Part shown: positions 16,401 to 23,107 of the stretch, piece by piece
Layout of the letters: each line of letters begins with the position of its first letter
Numbering within the stretch: the stretch's first letter is position 1
Origin: JADHUC01 sp964617665
Lineage (GTDB): Bacteria > Planctomycetota > Planctomycetia > Pirellulales > Pirellulaceae
NCBI GenBank assembly: GCA_964617665.1
Contig: CAZUAH010000197.1
Span: forward strand, 1 to 23,107
Length of the DNA stretch: 23,107 nt
Direction: 5' to 3'
Translations under genes and position numbers: made by a program
The notes under the pieces: model-generated
Told to the model about the DNA's origin: nothing
The model's input: only the letters and a program-made list of their open reading frames with translations
Databases searched by the model: none

Positions 16401-19400
16401 GTCCGGCGCGACCGTTTCAGCCATGCGTTGGTCATTTGCGTTCTACACGGTGATAACCGCCGCAACCGTGTGGCTCCGTGCGCCGATCGGCCAGGGCTTC
16501 CGACAATTGCCTTGGCTCGGATGGGATGAACTTCCGAGTCGAACCGGCAACGTTGCCAGAGAAACCGCTCTACTGGTCGGCGGGCTGCCGGTTGTGCTGT
16601 TGACGACGATTGTTGCATGTCGTCGGGCGGCTGGCCTCTCGTTGGGCAGACCGGACGCCGAGTCGCTATTCGGGGGAATGGACACGACATTCTCGTATGC
16701 GGGCCCGTTAGTGATTCTGGTGGTGGTTCTTGTTGGCCATGCACTGCGGGAACGATCCGCTACGTACGCGCTGGCCGGCTCGATACTGCTTCAATATGTA
16801 GTCTCGCTGGCCTACGTGCTTCACGTATCGCCCAATAGCCACGAGTTTTGGGCAGGTCTACTGCAGTGGAATGCAACGGCACTGGCTGGCTACTCGCTGG
16901 TATGGTTGGCGTTGGACTACCGGATTCACCGACCTGAAACGCAGCGAACGCCGCTCGTTATTCAGTTGTCGGCAGCCGGAGTGGCCATCACGGCCTTGAC
17001 GATCTGGTGCGCGTTGGGCGTGTTCTTGACGCCGGGTAGCGTGACCGACTACGAGCAGCCGCTGGGCGAAGCCTTGAGCTACGTCGCGTGGGGATTGGCA
17101 CTGGTCGGCGCGTTCTGGTTCTGTATCCGCCAGGAGATCTTTGGTGCGGAAGGGGAGACGCCTGTTCCGCGGGGCTTCTTCCAACGTGAGGAAGTGGAGC
17201 ACGTTGTGCGACTCGCAGGCTGGTTTGCCGCAGCGCTAGTGGCGTTGATTGCGGCGACCGTTGACCTTAGGGAGCTCTCACGCCATTGGCATGCATACCA
17301 TGTACTGACCTACGGGTGGCTGGTCGTGGCGGCGGCACTTGCTGCAGCCACTTGGCGTTGGCAGCAATTGTGGCGTGAGGCCGCTCTGATGACCGGAGTG
17401 GTTGCCGTATTGGCGTTGCGTGGTGCCTGGTCCGACCCCCATTGGTTGGCGCCGTGGTGGTCAGTCTGCGCGGCGGGAACAGCGGCCGTGCTGGCGGCGA
17501 GTCTCGCGTTGCGTCTGCGAAGCCAGTCGTTTGCCTATGCTTCGGTGGCCTTGGTCGGTCTGGCGACGACGTTCTACTGGATTGTCCCATTCCTAAAACC
17601 GGGGATGCTGGACGAAGCTCAGGCGTTCGCCAATCTTGTACAGGCCAACCTGATCGCCTGCGTGCTGGCGGCCGGGTTCTGGCTGGCGGTCGAGATATGG
17701 TTCCAACGAAGGAGAGGTCAGCACGCGTTTTCACCCGGCTTCCACTTCGGACGTGTCCACTTTGTCGTGGCGCTTGTAGCTACGGTGGTATCGGCCATGT
17801 TGCTGGTCGGGTCTTTCGGTCTCAATGTCCTCGCTCGTGAGGCCACCGGATCCGCAGCCATCGAAATCGCCCGTACGGGCGGCGTATTGGTTCTGGGAAC
17901 ATTGGGATTGCTATTAGCCGGGTCGCTGTGGGACCGGCGAGGCTACTTCGCGATTCCGTTGTTGTACGTCTGGGGTGCGCTTGTTGTGACACTGGTGCTG
18001 GACCGGCTGGAATTGGGCGGGAAAGAAGCGTTTTTCGCCGTGGGCATGTCAATCGCTGGTTACGTTGCCTTGACTGGGCTGATCTGGATACGAGGTGCGT
18101 GGTTGGCGTCGGTTGCGGATCGCTGGGCTATCACCGACGCGATCGAGAATCTGAAACGGACCGCCGCATGGCTGCCCGTGGTGAGCATGCTGCTGGCTAC
18201 GCTGGCAATGTTGATCGGGCTGGTGGTGGTCCTTTTCTTCGAAGAACGCGGGATGCGCATCGGCAGCGGATTCGCGCCGCTGCTGTTGGCTATGGGGTTG
18301 GCCGCATTGGCACAGAAGGAGCGCAAGACGCTGCTACAATTCATGTCACTGCTGATGACGGGCGCTGCTGCAGTGTACATGAGCTGGGCCGATCTCAATC
18401 CAAAGTGGTCAGATGAGATTGTCTTGGATTACGCCGTCCGTCTGCTGATCGCTCTGTCCGGTTTGGCGTTCATCTACAGCGTCCTGGTCGCTCGTTTCGT
18501 TTCGCCAATGGGCGATTGGATGGCGGCCGTTCGCCGGATCGCTGTGACCTTTGGGATCGGCGCGATGATTGCGCTTCTGGGTGTGTTGGCACTGGAGGCA
18601 GCTTACTTCGACTCGGAGACGGGAGCACCGATCAATGCTGTTGAGATAGCGGCTGTTGGTGTCGTCCTGGTGGGTTTGATCGCGGGATTGCTTTCGCTCG
18701 CCGTACTGCCGGGCCGCGATCCATTGGCACTGACCGAAAAGGGGCGAATGGGCTACGTGTACGCCGCCGAAGCGGTTGGGGCCTTGTTGTTCCTTCACAT
18801 CTACCTGTGTATCCCCGAATTGTTCACCGGCCGGATTCGGCCCTATTGGCCGTACATCATGTGGGCTATTGCGTTCGTGGGCGTGTTGCTGGGCGAGTGG
18901 TTTCACCGGCGCGAAGTACGCGTCCTGGCCGAACCATTTCATCGGACCGGCGTCTTTCTGCCATTGGTGCCGGCCCTCGGCATGTTGGTGATCGCCGCGG
19001 AAAAAACGCATTATCCAACGCTGCTGTTCCTGATCGGGGTGATGTACCTTCTGCTGAGCATCATGCGACGTTCTGTGGCCAGTGGTTTGGCGGCGGCGTT
19101 TTTCGCCAACCTTGCCTTATGGTCGCTGATGACCGAGCACGATTTATTGCTGTGGCGTAATCCGCAGTTCTGGTTGATTCCGCCGGCCGTGTCGATGTTG
19201 GTTGCTGGCCACATCAATCGACACAGGCTGAGTTCGGCTCAATTGACTGCCATACGCTATGCCTGCATCCTGGTGATCTATCTCAGCTCGACCAGCGAAA
19301 TCTTCATCCGCGAGATGGGTAAGTACCTGTGGCCGCCCATGATCCTGGCCGGGCTATCGGTGGCCGGCGTCTTCTTGGGGATGATGTTACGAATACGAGC

Positions 19401-19608
19401 GTTCGTCTATCTTGGTACCAGCTTCGTCATGATGTCGATCGTCGCAATGGTCTGGCACGCCCAAAAGGTGATCTTCGAGCACAGTTGGCCGTGGTGGGCT
19501 TTCGGTGTGAGCCTGGGCATCTGCATCCTGGTTCTGTTCGGCGTCTTCGAGAAGAAACGCCCCGAGATCACACAGTGGATCGAGCAGTTGCAGCGGTGGG
19601 AGAAGTGA
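13459..19608 (+). CDS. Giant zinc-ribbon polytopic membrane protein
   Basis: 2049 aa, start ATG 13459. Order: one N-terminal membrane helix (about 4-28); a zinc-ribbon with Cys50, Cys53, Cys64 and Cys67 (RRCPQCG and RRCTACG); a short helical piece (DDIEATIRQLNRLRSYDLIG, about 80-116) like a SHOCT hairpin; a Pro/Ala/Glu-rich linker to about 250; and then nearly 1800 residues of back-to-back hydrophobic helices, several dozen transmembrane segments by eye. The first polytopic block (RWGELLSGMLIVGSAVGLVV) recalls DUF2157/DUF2339-type membrane proteins. No catalytic motif, ATPase or glycosyltransferase signature is seen. It is a lone gene, with a palindrome-bearing promoter in front and a nested palindrome behind. 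Function unknown; envelope biogenesis or sensing would be a guess. Confidence 0.82.
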   Translation: MAEVLGILCVIGIILAVVTVVGHGLWWLVAESFKWLSGSDVARTHAGRRCPQCGNAMALGDRRCTACGFEGSLGRPPTLTDDIEATIRQLNRLRSYDLIGADRHAELMRLLREGEAGLGPAKPTGEPAKGEVPATPAPPPRPVAPAEQPVEEAEIIEAVLVDDGDTEAAGVQRPPEPVAPDLLLGPPPQRPATSPDHAAATPPPEPPFAPSVARSAPASHALDREYTETPPAPPVVRQTFAELLKAFMAEKNIRWGELLSGMLIVGSAVGLVVSLHDKLSAIPYFTALGFMAITLGIHGAGIYTLRRWNLQTTSRVMLIIALLLAPLVFVAAIEMSGSERQVTDPEYMAAVVVGVLSIAWITFSGGRALLMKGWWRLSVVMLATCVGQLIVDRATRGDPSLMRTFLLVALPVGGYLIATLTQVHRATGWRRLSARRATQIFIVLGTSTFALLAPLSLFVSRCDSLRDALARLAPSASLCAAAVLATGLLVHRRALTRQLAAMRTAGTALAVVGAMLMGTAVVLAWPQPDLLIAVGLANFVVLAVLAIAGRLPVLHVAATGCLALAGLVGFHVLQGGPDDTIEGGWELIGLFVAGRSSILLSVFAVLSGGAWLALSRLARPRDAIAYLQACGGLAAISICIALNAGYGLGSDTELAAPVLAFYAVGALIGAVVVCTRSDQNATLGEILSWTGIGLLLATLVQAFWLNKPLVQWLTEQGLAPQRPVLAAALLHANLCALIALAVSWNSLRTPIGERTAPLWQGLVNPLGWSALVISTLAVPSALWVREQMFGVHAAYMFGIAAAWLIVAVVLRWQAAASVVQGLTTIGVAYLVAAVCQNREWGDRWWIDPRHIQSQLAVLAAWCAGWSATRRLIRRWPTTEGLARPAWPTVDQVVLGGLVGVVLILSITACWPGLRVELGVAELLPASALHQEAYAFGSWIALGLIVLALLVSLWEQFSDWALGGILLAAAAIPLLVSAPFEASGATVSAMRWSFAFYTVITAATVWLRAPIGQGFRQLPWLGWDELPSRTGNVARETALLVGGLPVVLLTTIVACRRAAGLSLGRPDAESLFGGMDTTFSYAGPLVILVVVLVGHALRERSATYALAGSILLQYVVSLAYVLHVSPNSHEFWAGLLQWNATALAGYSLVWLALDYRIHRPETQRTPLVIQLSAAGVAITALTIWCALGVFLTPGSVTDYEQPLGEALSYVAWGLALVGAFWFCIRQEIFGAEGETPVPRGFFQREEVEHVVRLAGWFAAALVALIAATVDLRELSRHWHAYHVLTYGWLVVAAALAAATWRWQQLWREAALMTGVVAVLALRGAWSDPHWLAPWWSVCAAGTAAVLAASLALRLRSQSFAYASVALVGLATTFYWIVPFLKPGMLDEAQAFANLVQANLIACVLAAGFWLAVEIWFQRRRGQHAFSPGFHFGRVHFVVALVATVVSAMLLVGSFGLNVLAREATGSAAIEIARTGGVLVLGTLGLLLAGSLWDRRGYFAIPLLYVWGALVVTLVLDRLELGGKEAFFAVGMSIAGYVALTGLIWIRGAWLASVADRWAITDAIENLKRTAAWLPVVSMLLATLAMLIGLVVVLFFEERGMRIGSGFAPLLLAMGLAALAQKERKTLLQFMSLLMTGAAAVYMSWADLNPKWSDEIVLDYAVRLLIALSGLAFIYSVLVARFVSPMGDWMAAVRRIAVTFGIGAMIALLGVLALEAAYFDSETGAPINAVEIAAVGVVLVGLIAGLLSLAVLPGRDPLALTEKGRMGYVYAAEAVGALLFLHIYLCIPELFTGRIRPYWPYIMWAIAFVGVLLGEWFHRREVRVLAEPFHRTGVFLPLVPALGMLVIAAEKTHYPTLLFLIGVMYLLLSIMRRSVASGLAAAFFANLALWSLMTEHDLLLWRNPQFWLIPPAVSMLVAGHINRHRLSSAQLTAIRYACILVIYLSSTSEIFIREMGKYLWPPMILAGLSVAGVFLGMMLRIRAFVYLGTSFVMMSIVAMVWHAQKVIFEHSWPWWAFGVSLGICILVLFGVFEKKRPEITQWIEQLQRWEK

Positions 19609-19663
19609 CGCGTTCGCTCAACCCGGATATTTCACGCCCCTGGCAATTGCGTGACAGGCTGTC

Positions 19664-19731
19664 GTAGCCACGTTCGCCAGAACGCGGTCGTAACCCCAGA
19701 CGACATCCCACGTTCTGGCGAACGTAGCTAC
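19664..19731. repeat. Nested 21-bp inverted repeat between convergent genes
   Basis: Left arm 19664-19684 and right arm 19711-19731 are reverse complements at 20 of 21 positions (core ACGTTCGCCAGAACG). Inside the 26-nt loop a second stem GTCGT/ACGAC (19687-19691 and 19700-19704) forms. A further 6-bp pair TCACGC/GCGTGA (19632-19637 and 19649-19654) lies just before. The unit sits between the giant gene stop (19608) and the ackA stop (19752), so a shared terminator or a small palindromic mobile repeat are the likely roles. No T-run is present. Confidence 0.75.
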
Positions 19732-19751
19732 AAACGAATCGAATGTCCGGG

Positions 19752-21008
19752 TCAGCCAGCGCGAGACACGGGAGCTTCTGCACGGCTCTGGATTACTTCG
19801 CTTGCGATCTTGTAGGTGTCGCCAGCGATCGCAGCTTCCTCGTCGGTAGGTATGACCAGCGTCTTGACTTGGCTGTCTTCCGAGGTGATGGGGCCCTCGC
19901 GGCGGTCAACCGTGCACGTATTGCGATCGGCATCAAGAACGATGCCCAGGTTCTCCAAATCGCGGCAGGACGCAGTCCGGACTTCGGGCGAGTTTTCGCC
20001 GATCCCACCAGTAAAGACCACTGCGTCCACACGCCCGAGAACCGCAGCGTACATGCCGATATACTTGCGAATGCGATAACAGAAGACGTCGATGGCCAAT
20101 TGGGCTCGACGGTTGCCATCCGCCGCCAGTTCGGTCAACGTGCGCATATCGTTCGACTCGCCGCTGAGTCCCAGCAAGCCGGAATGCTTGTTGCAGAGTT
20201 TGTTCAGGGCAGCCATGCCGTGGCCGCGATCGGCCAAGTGGAACAGGATGGCAGGGTCGAAGTCGCCGCTGCGCGTACCCATTACCAACCCCTCGAGCGG
20301 AGTCAAGCCCATCGAGGTATCGACCGAGCGACCGTTGCGCACCGCGGTAATCGAACAGCCGTTGCCCAAGTGCGCGGTGATGCAGTTGATTTCGTATGGG
20401 TCGACCCCGATCAGCTTGGCAGCGCGTCGGGCGACGTACCGGTGGCTTGTGCCGTGGAAGCCGTAACGACGGATTCCGAACTGCTGGTACAGCTCGTACG
20501 GCAACGCGTACGTGTAGGCTACTTCCGGAATGGTCGTGTGAAACGCCGTATCAAAACACGCAATCTGCGGAATGTCCGGCAACTTCTCGATGGCAGCCCG
20601 AATGCCGGTGAGATTCGGGGGATTATGCAGCGGTGCTAAGTCGGCAAATCGCTCGATCGATGCGATTACCACGTCGGTTATCACCACCGAACCAGTGAAC
20701 TCCTCACCGCCGTGCACCACGCGATGACCGACTGCGTCGATCTCCGTCACATCGTCCAGAGGGGAATCATCGCCGACCAATGTGTCCAGGATCAAGGCCA
20801 TGCCCTGTTGGTGATCGGGGATCTCGCACTGTACGCATTTTTTTTCACCGTTGTGCTGGTATTTCAGAGCCGCGCCGCTGTCGCCGATGCGTTCGACAAG
20901 TCCTTTGGAAATGACCGCCTTTTCAGGCATCTGATACAACTGGTACTTGATCGATGAGCTTCCGCAATTGATCACCAGTACTTTCATAGACTTGTCCGGG
21001 TTGGTCAT
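19752..21008 (-). CDS. ackA: Acetate kinase
   Basis: 418 aa from ATG 21008, chosen because CCGGAG lies about 7 nt upstream; ATG 20987 (MKVLVINCG) is possible. It converts acetyl phosphate and ADP to acetate and ATP, reversibly, in the cytoplasm. Signatures: VLVINCGSSSIKYQ, AVGHRVVHGGEEF, FDTAFHTTIP, RRYGFHGTSHRYV, AHLGNGCSITAV, GLTPLEGLVMGTRSGD and FTGGIGENSPEVR, all in the usual places. Some 20-25 residues at the C-terminus (SRAEAPVSRAG) look unconserved. It follows pta on the same strand and overlaps it by 86 nt in another frame, so the pair is an operon and probably translationally coupled. Confidence 0.97.
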   Translation of the reverse strand: MTNPDKSMKVLVINCGSSSIKYQLYQMPEKAVISKGLVERIGDSGAALKYQHNGEKKCVQCEIPDHQQGMALILDTLVGDDSPLDDVTEIDAVGHRVVHGGEEFTGSVVITDVVIASIERFADLAPLHNPPNLTGIRAAIEKLPDIPQIACFDTAFHTTIPEVAYTYALPYELYQQFGIRRYGFHGTSHRYVARRAAKLIGVDPYEINCITAHLGNGCSITAVRNGRSVDTSMGLTPLEGLVMGTRSGDFDPAILFHLADRGHGMAALNKLCNKHSGLLGLSGESNDMRTLTELAADGNRRAQLAIDVFCYRIRKYIGMYAAVLGRVDAVVFTGGIGENSPEVRTASCRDLENLGIVLDADRNTCTVDRREGPITSEDSQVKTLVIPTDEEAAIAGDTYKIASEVIQSRAEAPVSRAG

Positions 21009-21999
21009 GGTCGGCTCCGGGAGATGTTTGAGCGAGGCAGATGGCCGTTGCGGCGACAATGTCATCGACGCTGGCCCCGCGCGAAAGGTCGCTGATGGGG
21101 CTGGAGAATCCCTGCAAAAATGGGCCGATTGCTTTCGCACCGGCCATGTACTGCGTGAGCTTGTAGGCAATGTTGCCCGAATTCAGGTCGGGGAAGATCA
21201 GCACGTTGGCCTGGCCGGCGACCGTGCTGGGTTCCTTCACTTTCTTCGCAGCGACCGCCGGAACCGTCGCGGCATCGGCCTGAAATTCGCCGTCGATCTG
21301 CAGGTGCCCCGCCTTTTGCCGGGCAATCGCAAGTGCTTCGGTGACGCGGTCTATATGCGGATGCACAGCGCTGCCTTTGGTCGAAAACGAGAGCATGGCA
21401 ACACGGGGCTCATCGTCAAGGAGCTTGCGGGCGCTCTTTTCGGAGGCGATGGCGATGTCCGCCAATTCTGGGGGCGTGGGAGCGATGTTCACTGCGCAGT
21501 CGGCATAGATGAACTTCTTGTCTTTCTCGCCCAGGAATTCCGGAACGATCATCAGAAAGAAGCTGGACGGGACGCTGATGCCTTCGGCCAATCCGACGGT
21601 CAGCACACCGGACTGGATCACAAGGCAAGTCGGACTAGCCACGCCGGCAACCATCGTATGGGCGTCACTCTCGGCCACCATCATCCCGGCAAAGCACAGC
21701 GGACGTTTCACTACCCGCCGGGCGATCTTGAGTTCCAGATCACGCTTTCGGACATAGGCTTCGGCGTAGGCATCCAGCTTGGCGTTGTTGGCCGGATCGA
21801 TCGCGACGATGCCGTCCAGGGTCGCTCCGGCCGCAGCAGCGGCAGCCTCGATTTGGGCCGGCGTGCCCAGCACGATCGGCTCGGCGATGCCTTCATCTTT
21901 CATCCGACGAGCCGCTGCAATGATCCGCTCGTCCCTACCCTCCGGCAGAACGACTGACAACGACTTCCCTCTGACCTCCTCGACGAATCGCTGGATCAT
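20923..21999 (-). CDS. pta: Phosphate acetyltransferase (short type)
   Basis: 358 aa from ATG 21999 (a TTG six bases earlier at 22005 is possible; AGGGA lies upstream of both). It moves acetyl between CoA and phosphate, making acetyl phosphate for AckA. Short-form PTA/PTB motifs: VVLPEGRDERIIAAARRM, MVAESDAHTMVAG, VPSSFFLMIVPEF, MLSFSTKGSAVHP, QIDGEFQADAA, ANVLIFPDLNSGNIAYKLTQ and GFSSPISDLSRGASVDDIVAATAI. No N-terminal DRTGG or P-loop domain is present, unlike the long enterobacterial Pta. After the usual end (AATAICLAQ) the frame runs about 30 residues further, through the start of ackA; this tail (TSPGADHDQPGQVYESTG) is not a family feature. A close phosphotransacylase with other acyl substrates cannot be excluded, but ackA beside it favours acetate. 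Confidence 0.94.
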   Translation of the reverse strand: MIQRFVEEVRGKSLSVVLPEGRDERIIAAARRMKDEGIAEPIVLGTPAQIEAAAAAAGATLDGIVAIDPANNAKLDAYAEAYVRKRDLELKIARRVVKRPLCFAGMMVAESDAHTMVAGVASPTCLVIQSGVLTVGLAEGISVPSSFFLMIVPEFLGEKDKKFIYADCAVNIAPTPPELADIAIASEKSARKLLDDEPRVAMLSFSTKGSAVHPHIDRVTEALAIARQKAGHLQIDGEFQADAATVPAVAAKKVKEPSTVAGQANVLIFPDLNSGNIAYKLTQYMAGAKAIGPFLQGFSSPISDLSRGASVDDIVAATAICLAQTSPGADHDQPGQVYESTGDQLRKLIDQVPVVSDA

Positions 22000-22129
22000 G
22001 TTCAATCATCCCTGTTGCGAATGTACCGGTCGGCCCCTCAGATCCTCGCTTGACGCGCTACTACTGTGATATATGGTGTTGCCAAAATGGCTTGGCGGGT
22101 GTCTCCTATCCGTGTCGATCAGCCGTGAC

Positions 22130-22154
22130 CGACGCCCCGCAAAATGGGGTGTCG
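22130..22154. repeat. 9-bp hairpin in the pta / XRE-cupin divergent region
   Basis: CGACGCCCC (22130-22138) and GGGGTGTCG (22146-22154) pair over 9 bp with one G-U wobble and a 7-nt loop. Transcribed from the minus strand it would lie in a possible pta leader; as DNA it could be an operator site. A related piece, AAAATGG followed by GGGTGTC, occurs at about 22084-22103 as well. Confidence 0.35.
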
Positions 22155-22162
22155 CAGCCTGA

Positions 22163-22175
22163 AATCCTAGGGATT
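22163..22175. promoter_or_regulatory. Small inverted repeat just upstream of the XRE-cupin promoter
   Basis: AATCC-TAG-GGATT is a perfect 5-3-5 inverted repeat, 22 bases upstream of the -10 box at 22201. The position suits an operator for autoregulation. It is short enough to occur by chance. Confidence 0.25.
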
Positions 22176-22177
22176 CC

Positions 22178-22206
22178 TTCTTGCTGGAACGTGCATCTGG
22201 TATAAT
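22178..22206 (+). promoter_or_regulatory. Extended -10 promoter of the XRE-cupin regulator gene
   Basis: A perfect TATAAT (22201-22206) is preceded by TGG (22198-22200), the extended -10 motif. The -35 region at 17-nt spacing (TTCTTG, 22178-22183) is weak, as is usual with extended -10 promoters. Transcription would start near 22213, leaving a leader of about 55 nt before GTG 22268. Confidence 0.65.
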
Positions 22207-22267
22207 AGAATCGACATATCCAGTTTGCAAGAACTTCTTTCCAATTTATCGGAAATCGTGAGATCGC

Positions 22268-22876
22268 GTGTCCAACGAATCCAAGAACTCCGATGAGCAG
22301 GCCGACCGTCCTGTTTCCGTTGAGAGAATCACGGGGAAGATGTGTCGTCGAGTTCGGGAGCTGCGGACGGAGCGCGGCTGGTCGCTGGAGGAGCTTTCGT
22401 CGATATGCGGTGTGAGCCGGTCGATGATCAGCCAGATCGAGCGCCGTCAGGCGAATCCGACGCTTGCCGTAACGCTGCGAATTGCGCAGGCGTTTGAAAT
22501 GTCGTTGGACGAGTTAGTCGACGCTCCGAACCCGGTGTCCGCCATCGAAGTGATTCGATCGAAGGATCCAGCGTTCCGTTTCCGCTCCGACACGGATTGT
22601 CAGATCCGTACACTATCGCCGCTGCACTTGGAAAAGGACGTCGAGTTTTACGAACTGCGGCTGCCCCCCGGCGGCGAATTGCGCAGTTCAGCACATTTCG
22701 ATGGAACTCGTGAATACTTGACGGTTCAACGGGGAAAAGTACGCATCGAGTCGGCGGACGAGTCTGTCGAGATTAGTCGCGGCGATTCGGCCAGCTTCCG
22801 AGCAGACGTAACCCACGCCATCGTGAACATCGGCCGAGGCGATGCGGTGGTTTTCCTTGTCGATATCTATCAGTAG
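22268..22876 (+). CDS. XRE-family transcriptional regulator with C-terminal cupin domain
   Basis: 202 aa, GTG start at 22268. A helix-turn-helix of the Cro/C1 type spans about residues 25-84 (RVRELRTERGWSLEELSSIC, GVSRSMISQIERRQANPTL, AFEMSLDELV). The cupin_2 barrel follows from about 115 to the end (FYELRLPPGGELRSSAHFDG, EYLTVQRGKVRI, ISRGDSASFRADVTHAIVNIG). In this family, of the SutR/PuuR kind, the cupin binds a small effector or metal and the HTH binds operators. The first cupin motif retains only one of the two usual histidines (SSAHF), so metal binding is uncertain. It is divergent from pta-ackA with a 268-bp shared regulatory region, which makes these genes its likely targets. Effector unknown. 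Confidence 0.9.
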   Translation: MSNESKNSDEQADRPVSVERITGKMCRRVRELRTERGWSLEELSSICGVSRSMISQIERRQANPTLAVTLRIAQAFEMSLDELVDAPNPVSAIEVIRSKDPAFRFRSDTDCQIRTLSPLHLEKDVEFYELRLPPGGELRSSAHFDGTREYLTVQRGKVRIESADESVEISRGDSASFRADVTHAIVNIGRGDAVVFLVDIYQ

Positions 22877-22933
22877 CGTTCGCGCGAAAGAGAATCGGCA
22901 CCTCAGGGCGGATCTTCAACGACTCCAGTTCGC

Positions 22934-23107
22934 TGTAGACCTTGTCAATCAGCGTGTGCCATTTGCCACCTCTCACTTTGTTTTCCAAAAGTGTCGACAA
23001 CTTCGATCGGTCCAAACGGCACGATGAGCCCACTGCGTGATCTGCGGTGTCCCTCCAGGCGGTGTAGCCGTAAACGGCACTCGGTCTGGCAAAGCTTCTT
23101 GCGATTT
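22934..23107 (-). pseudogene. Possible remnant of a group II intron reverse transcriptase N-terminus
   Basis: A minus-strand frame enters from the window edge and reads WRDTADHAVGSSCRLDR, then LLENKVRGGKWHTLIDKVYS. The segment KVRGGKWHTLIDKVYS resembles the conserved stretch just before the reverse transcriptase domain of group II intron proteins (LtrA-type). Directly after it the expected RT sequence is missing: the frame goes on as ELESLKIRPEVPILF and then runs antisense into the regulator gene. This suggests a broken copy. The call rests on about 16 residues recognised by eye; chance similarity cannot be excluded. Confidence 0.28.

Noticed and set aside
19743..20639. Plus-strand open frame of 298 codons
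   Set aside because: Shadow of ackA, whose family signatures are complete on the minus strand.
20947..21957. Plus-strand open frame of 336 codons
   Set aside because: Shadow of pta on the opposite strand.
1..23107. Defence, phage, toxin-antitoxin, CRISPR, tRNA or rRNA content
   Set aside because: I looked for these on both strands and saw none that sequence motifs would support.

Overview
The window looks like a piece of a Planctomycetes chromosome, most likely Pirellulales-type (inference from gene content, not from a marker gene). Pointers are a secreted Calx-beta/dockerin surface protein with a choice-of-anchor U-like domain, a ScpB with a long acidic N-terminal extension, a giant zinc-ribbon polytopic membrane protein, a BRCT-MerR-TPR protein, a HEGTH lipoprotein, sparse Shine-Dalgarno sequences with some GTG/TTG starts, and short palindromic repeats between genes.

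Layout. 1-2078 (+) is the 3' part of a large surface protein with three near-identical 306-bp tandem repeats. 2240-6014 (+) is a likely operon: ROK sugar kinase, ScpB, and an exported GH97 glycosidase. 6015-6561 has no intact gene; it holds a cluster of hairpin repeats, a 37-codon AbfB-like coding remnant and a perfect inverted repeat. 6562-7176 (+) encodes a secreted Cys-rich protein that ends in a strong intrinsic terminator. 7260-8785 (-) is a two-gene unit, BRCT-MerR-TPR protein then a zinc-ribbon tail-anchored protein, overlapping by 4 nt. 9025-13271 (+) carries chorismate synthase (aroC), an AsmA-like anchored protein and a metallopeptidase-like lipoprotein. 13459-19608 (+) is a single 2049-codon gene for a polytopic membrane protein. 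A nested palindrome lies at 19664-19731. 19752-21999 (-) is pta-ackA, with an unusual 86-nt out-of-frame overlap. A divergent XRE-cupin regulator follows at 22268-22876 (+) with a clear extended -10 promoter. The last 230 bases contain a minus-strand stretch that may be a broken group II intron reverse transcriptase start.

How the genes fit together. GH97 releases sugar outside or in the periplasm, and the ROK kinase could phosphorylate it. Pta-AckA converts acetyl-CoA to acetate plus ATP (or the reverse), and the divergent XRE-cupin gene is a natural candidate regulator of that pair. AroC is housekeeping. I see no phage, CRISPR, toxin-antitoxin or recognisable defence system. The most unusual material is the BRCT-MerR-TPR/zinc-ribbon pair, the giant zinc-ribbon membrane protein, the homogenised Calx-beta repeats and the pta-ackA overlap. 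All function calls come from reading motifs by eye; no database search was run.
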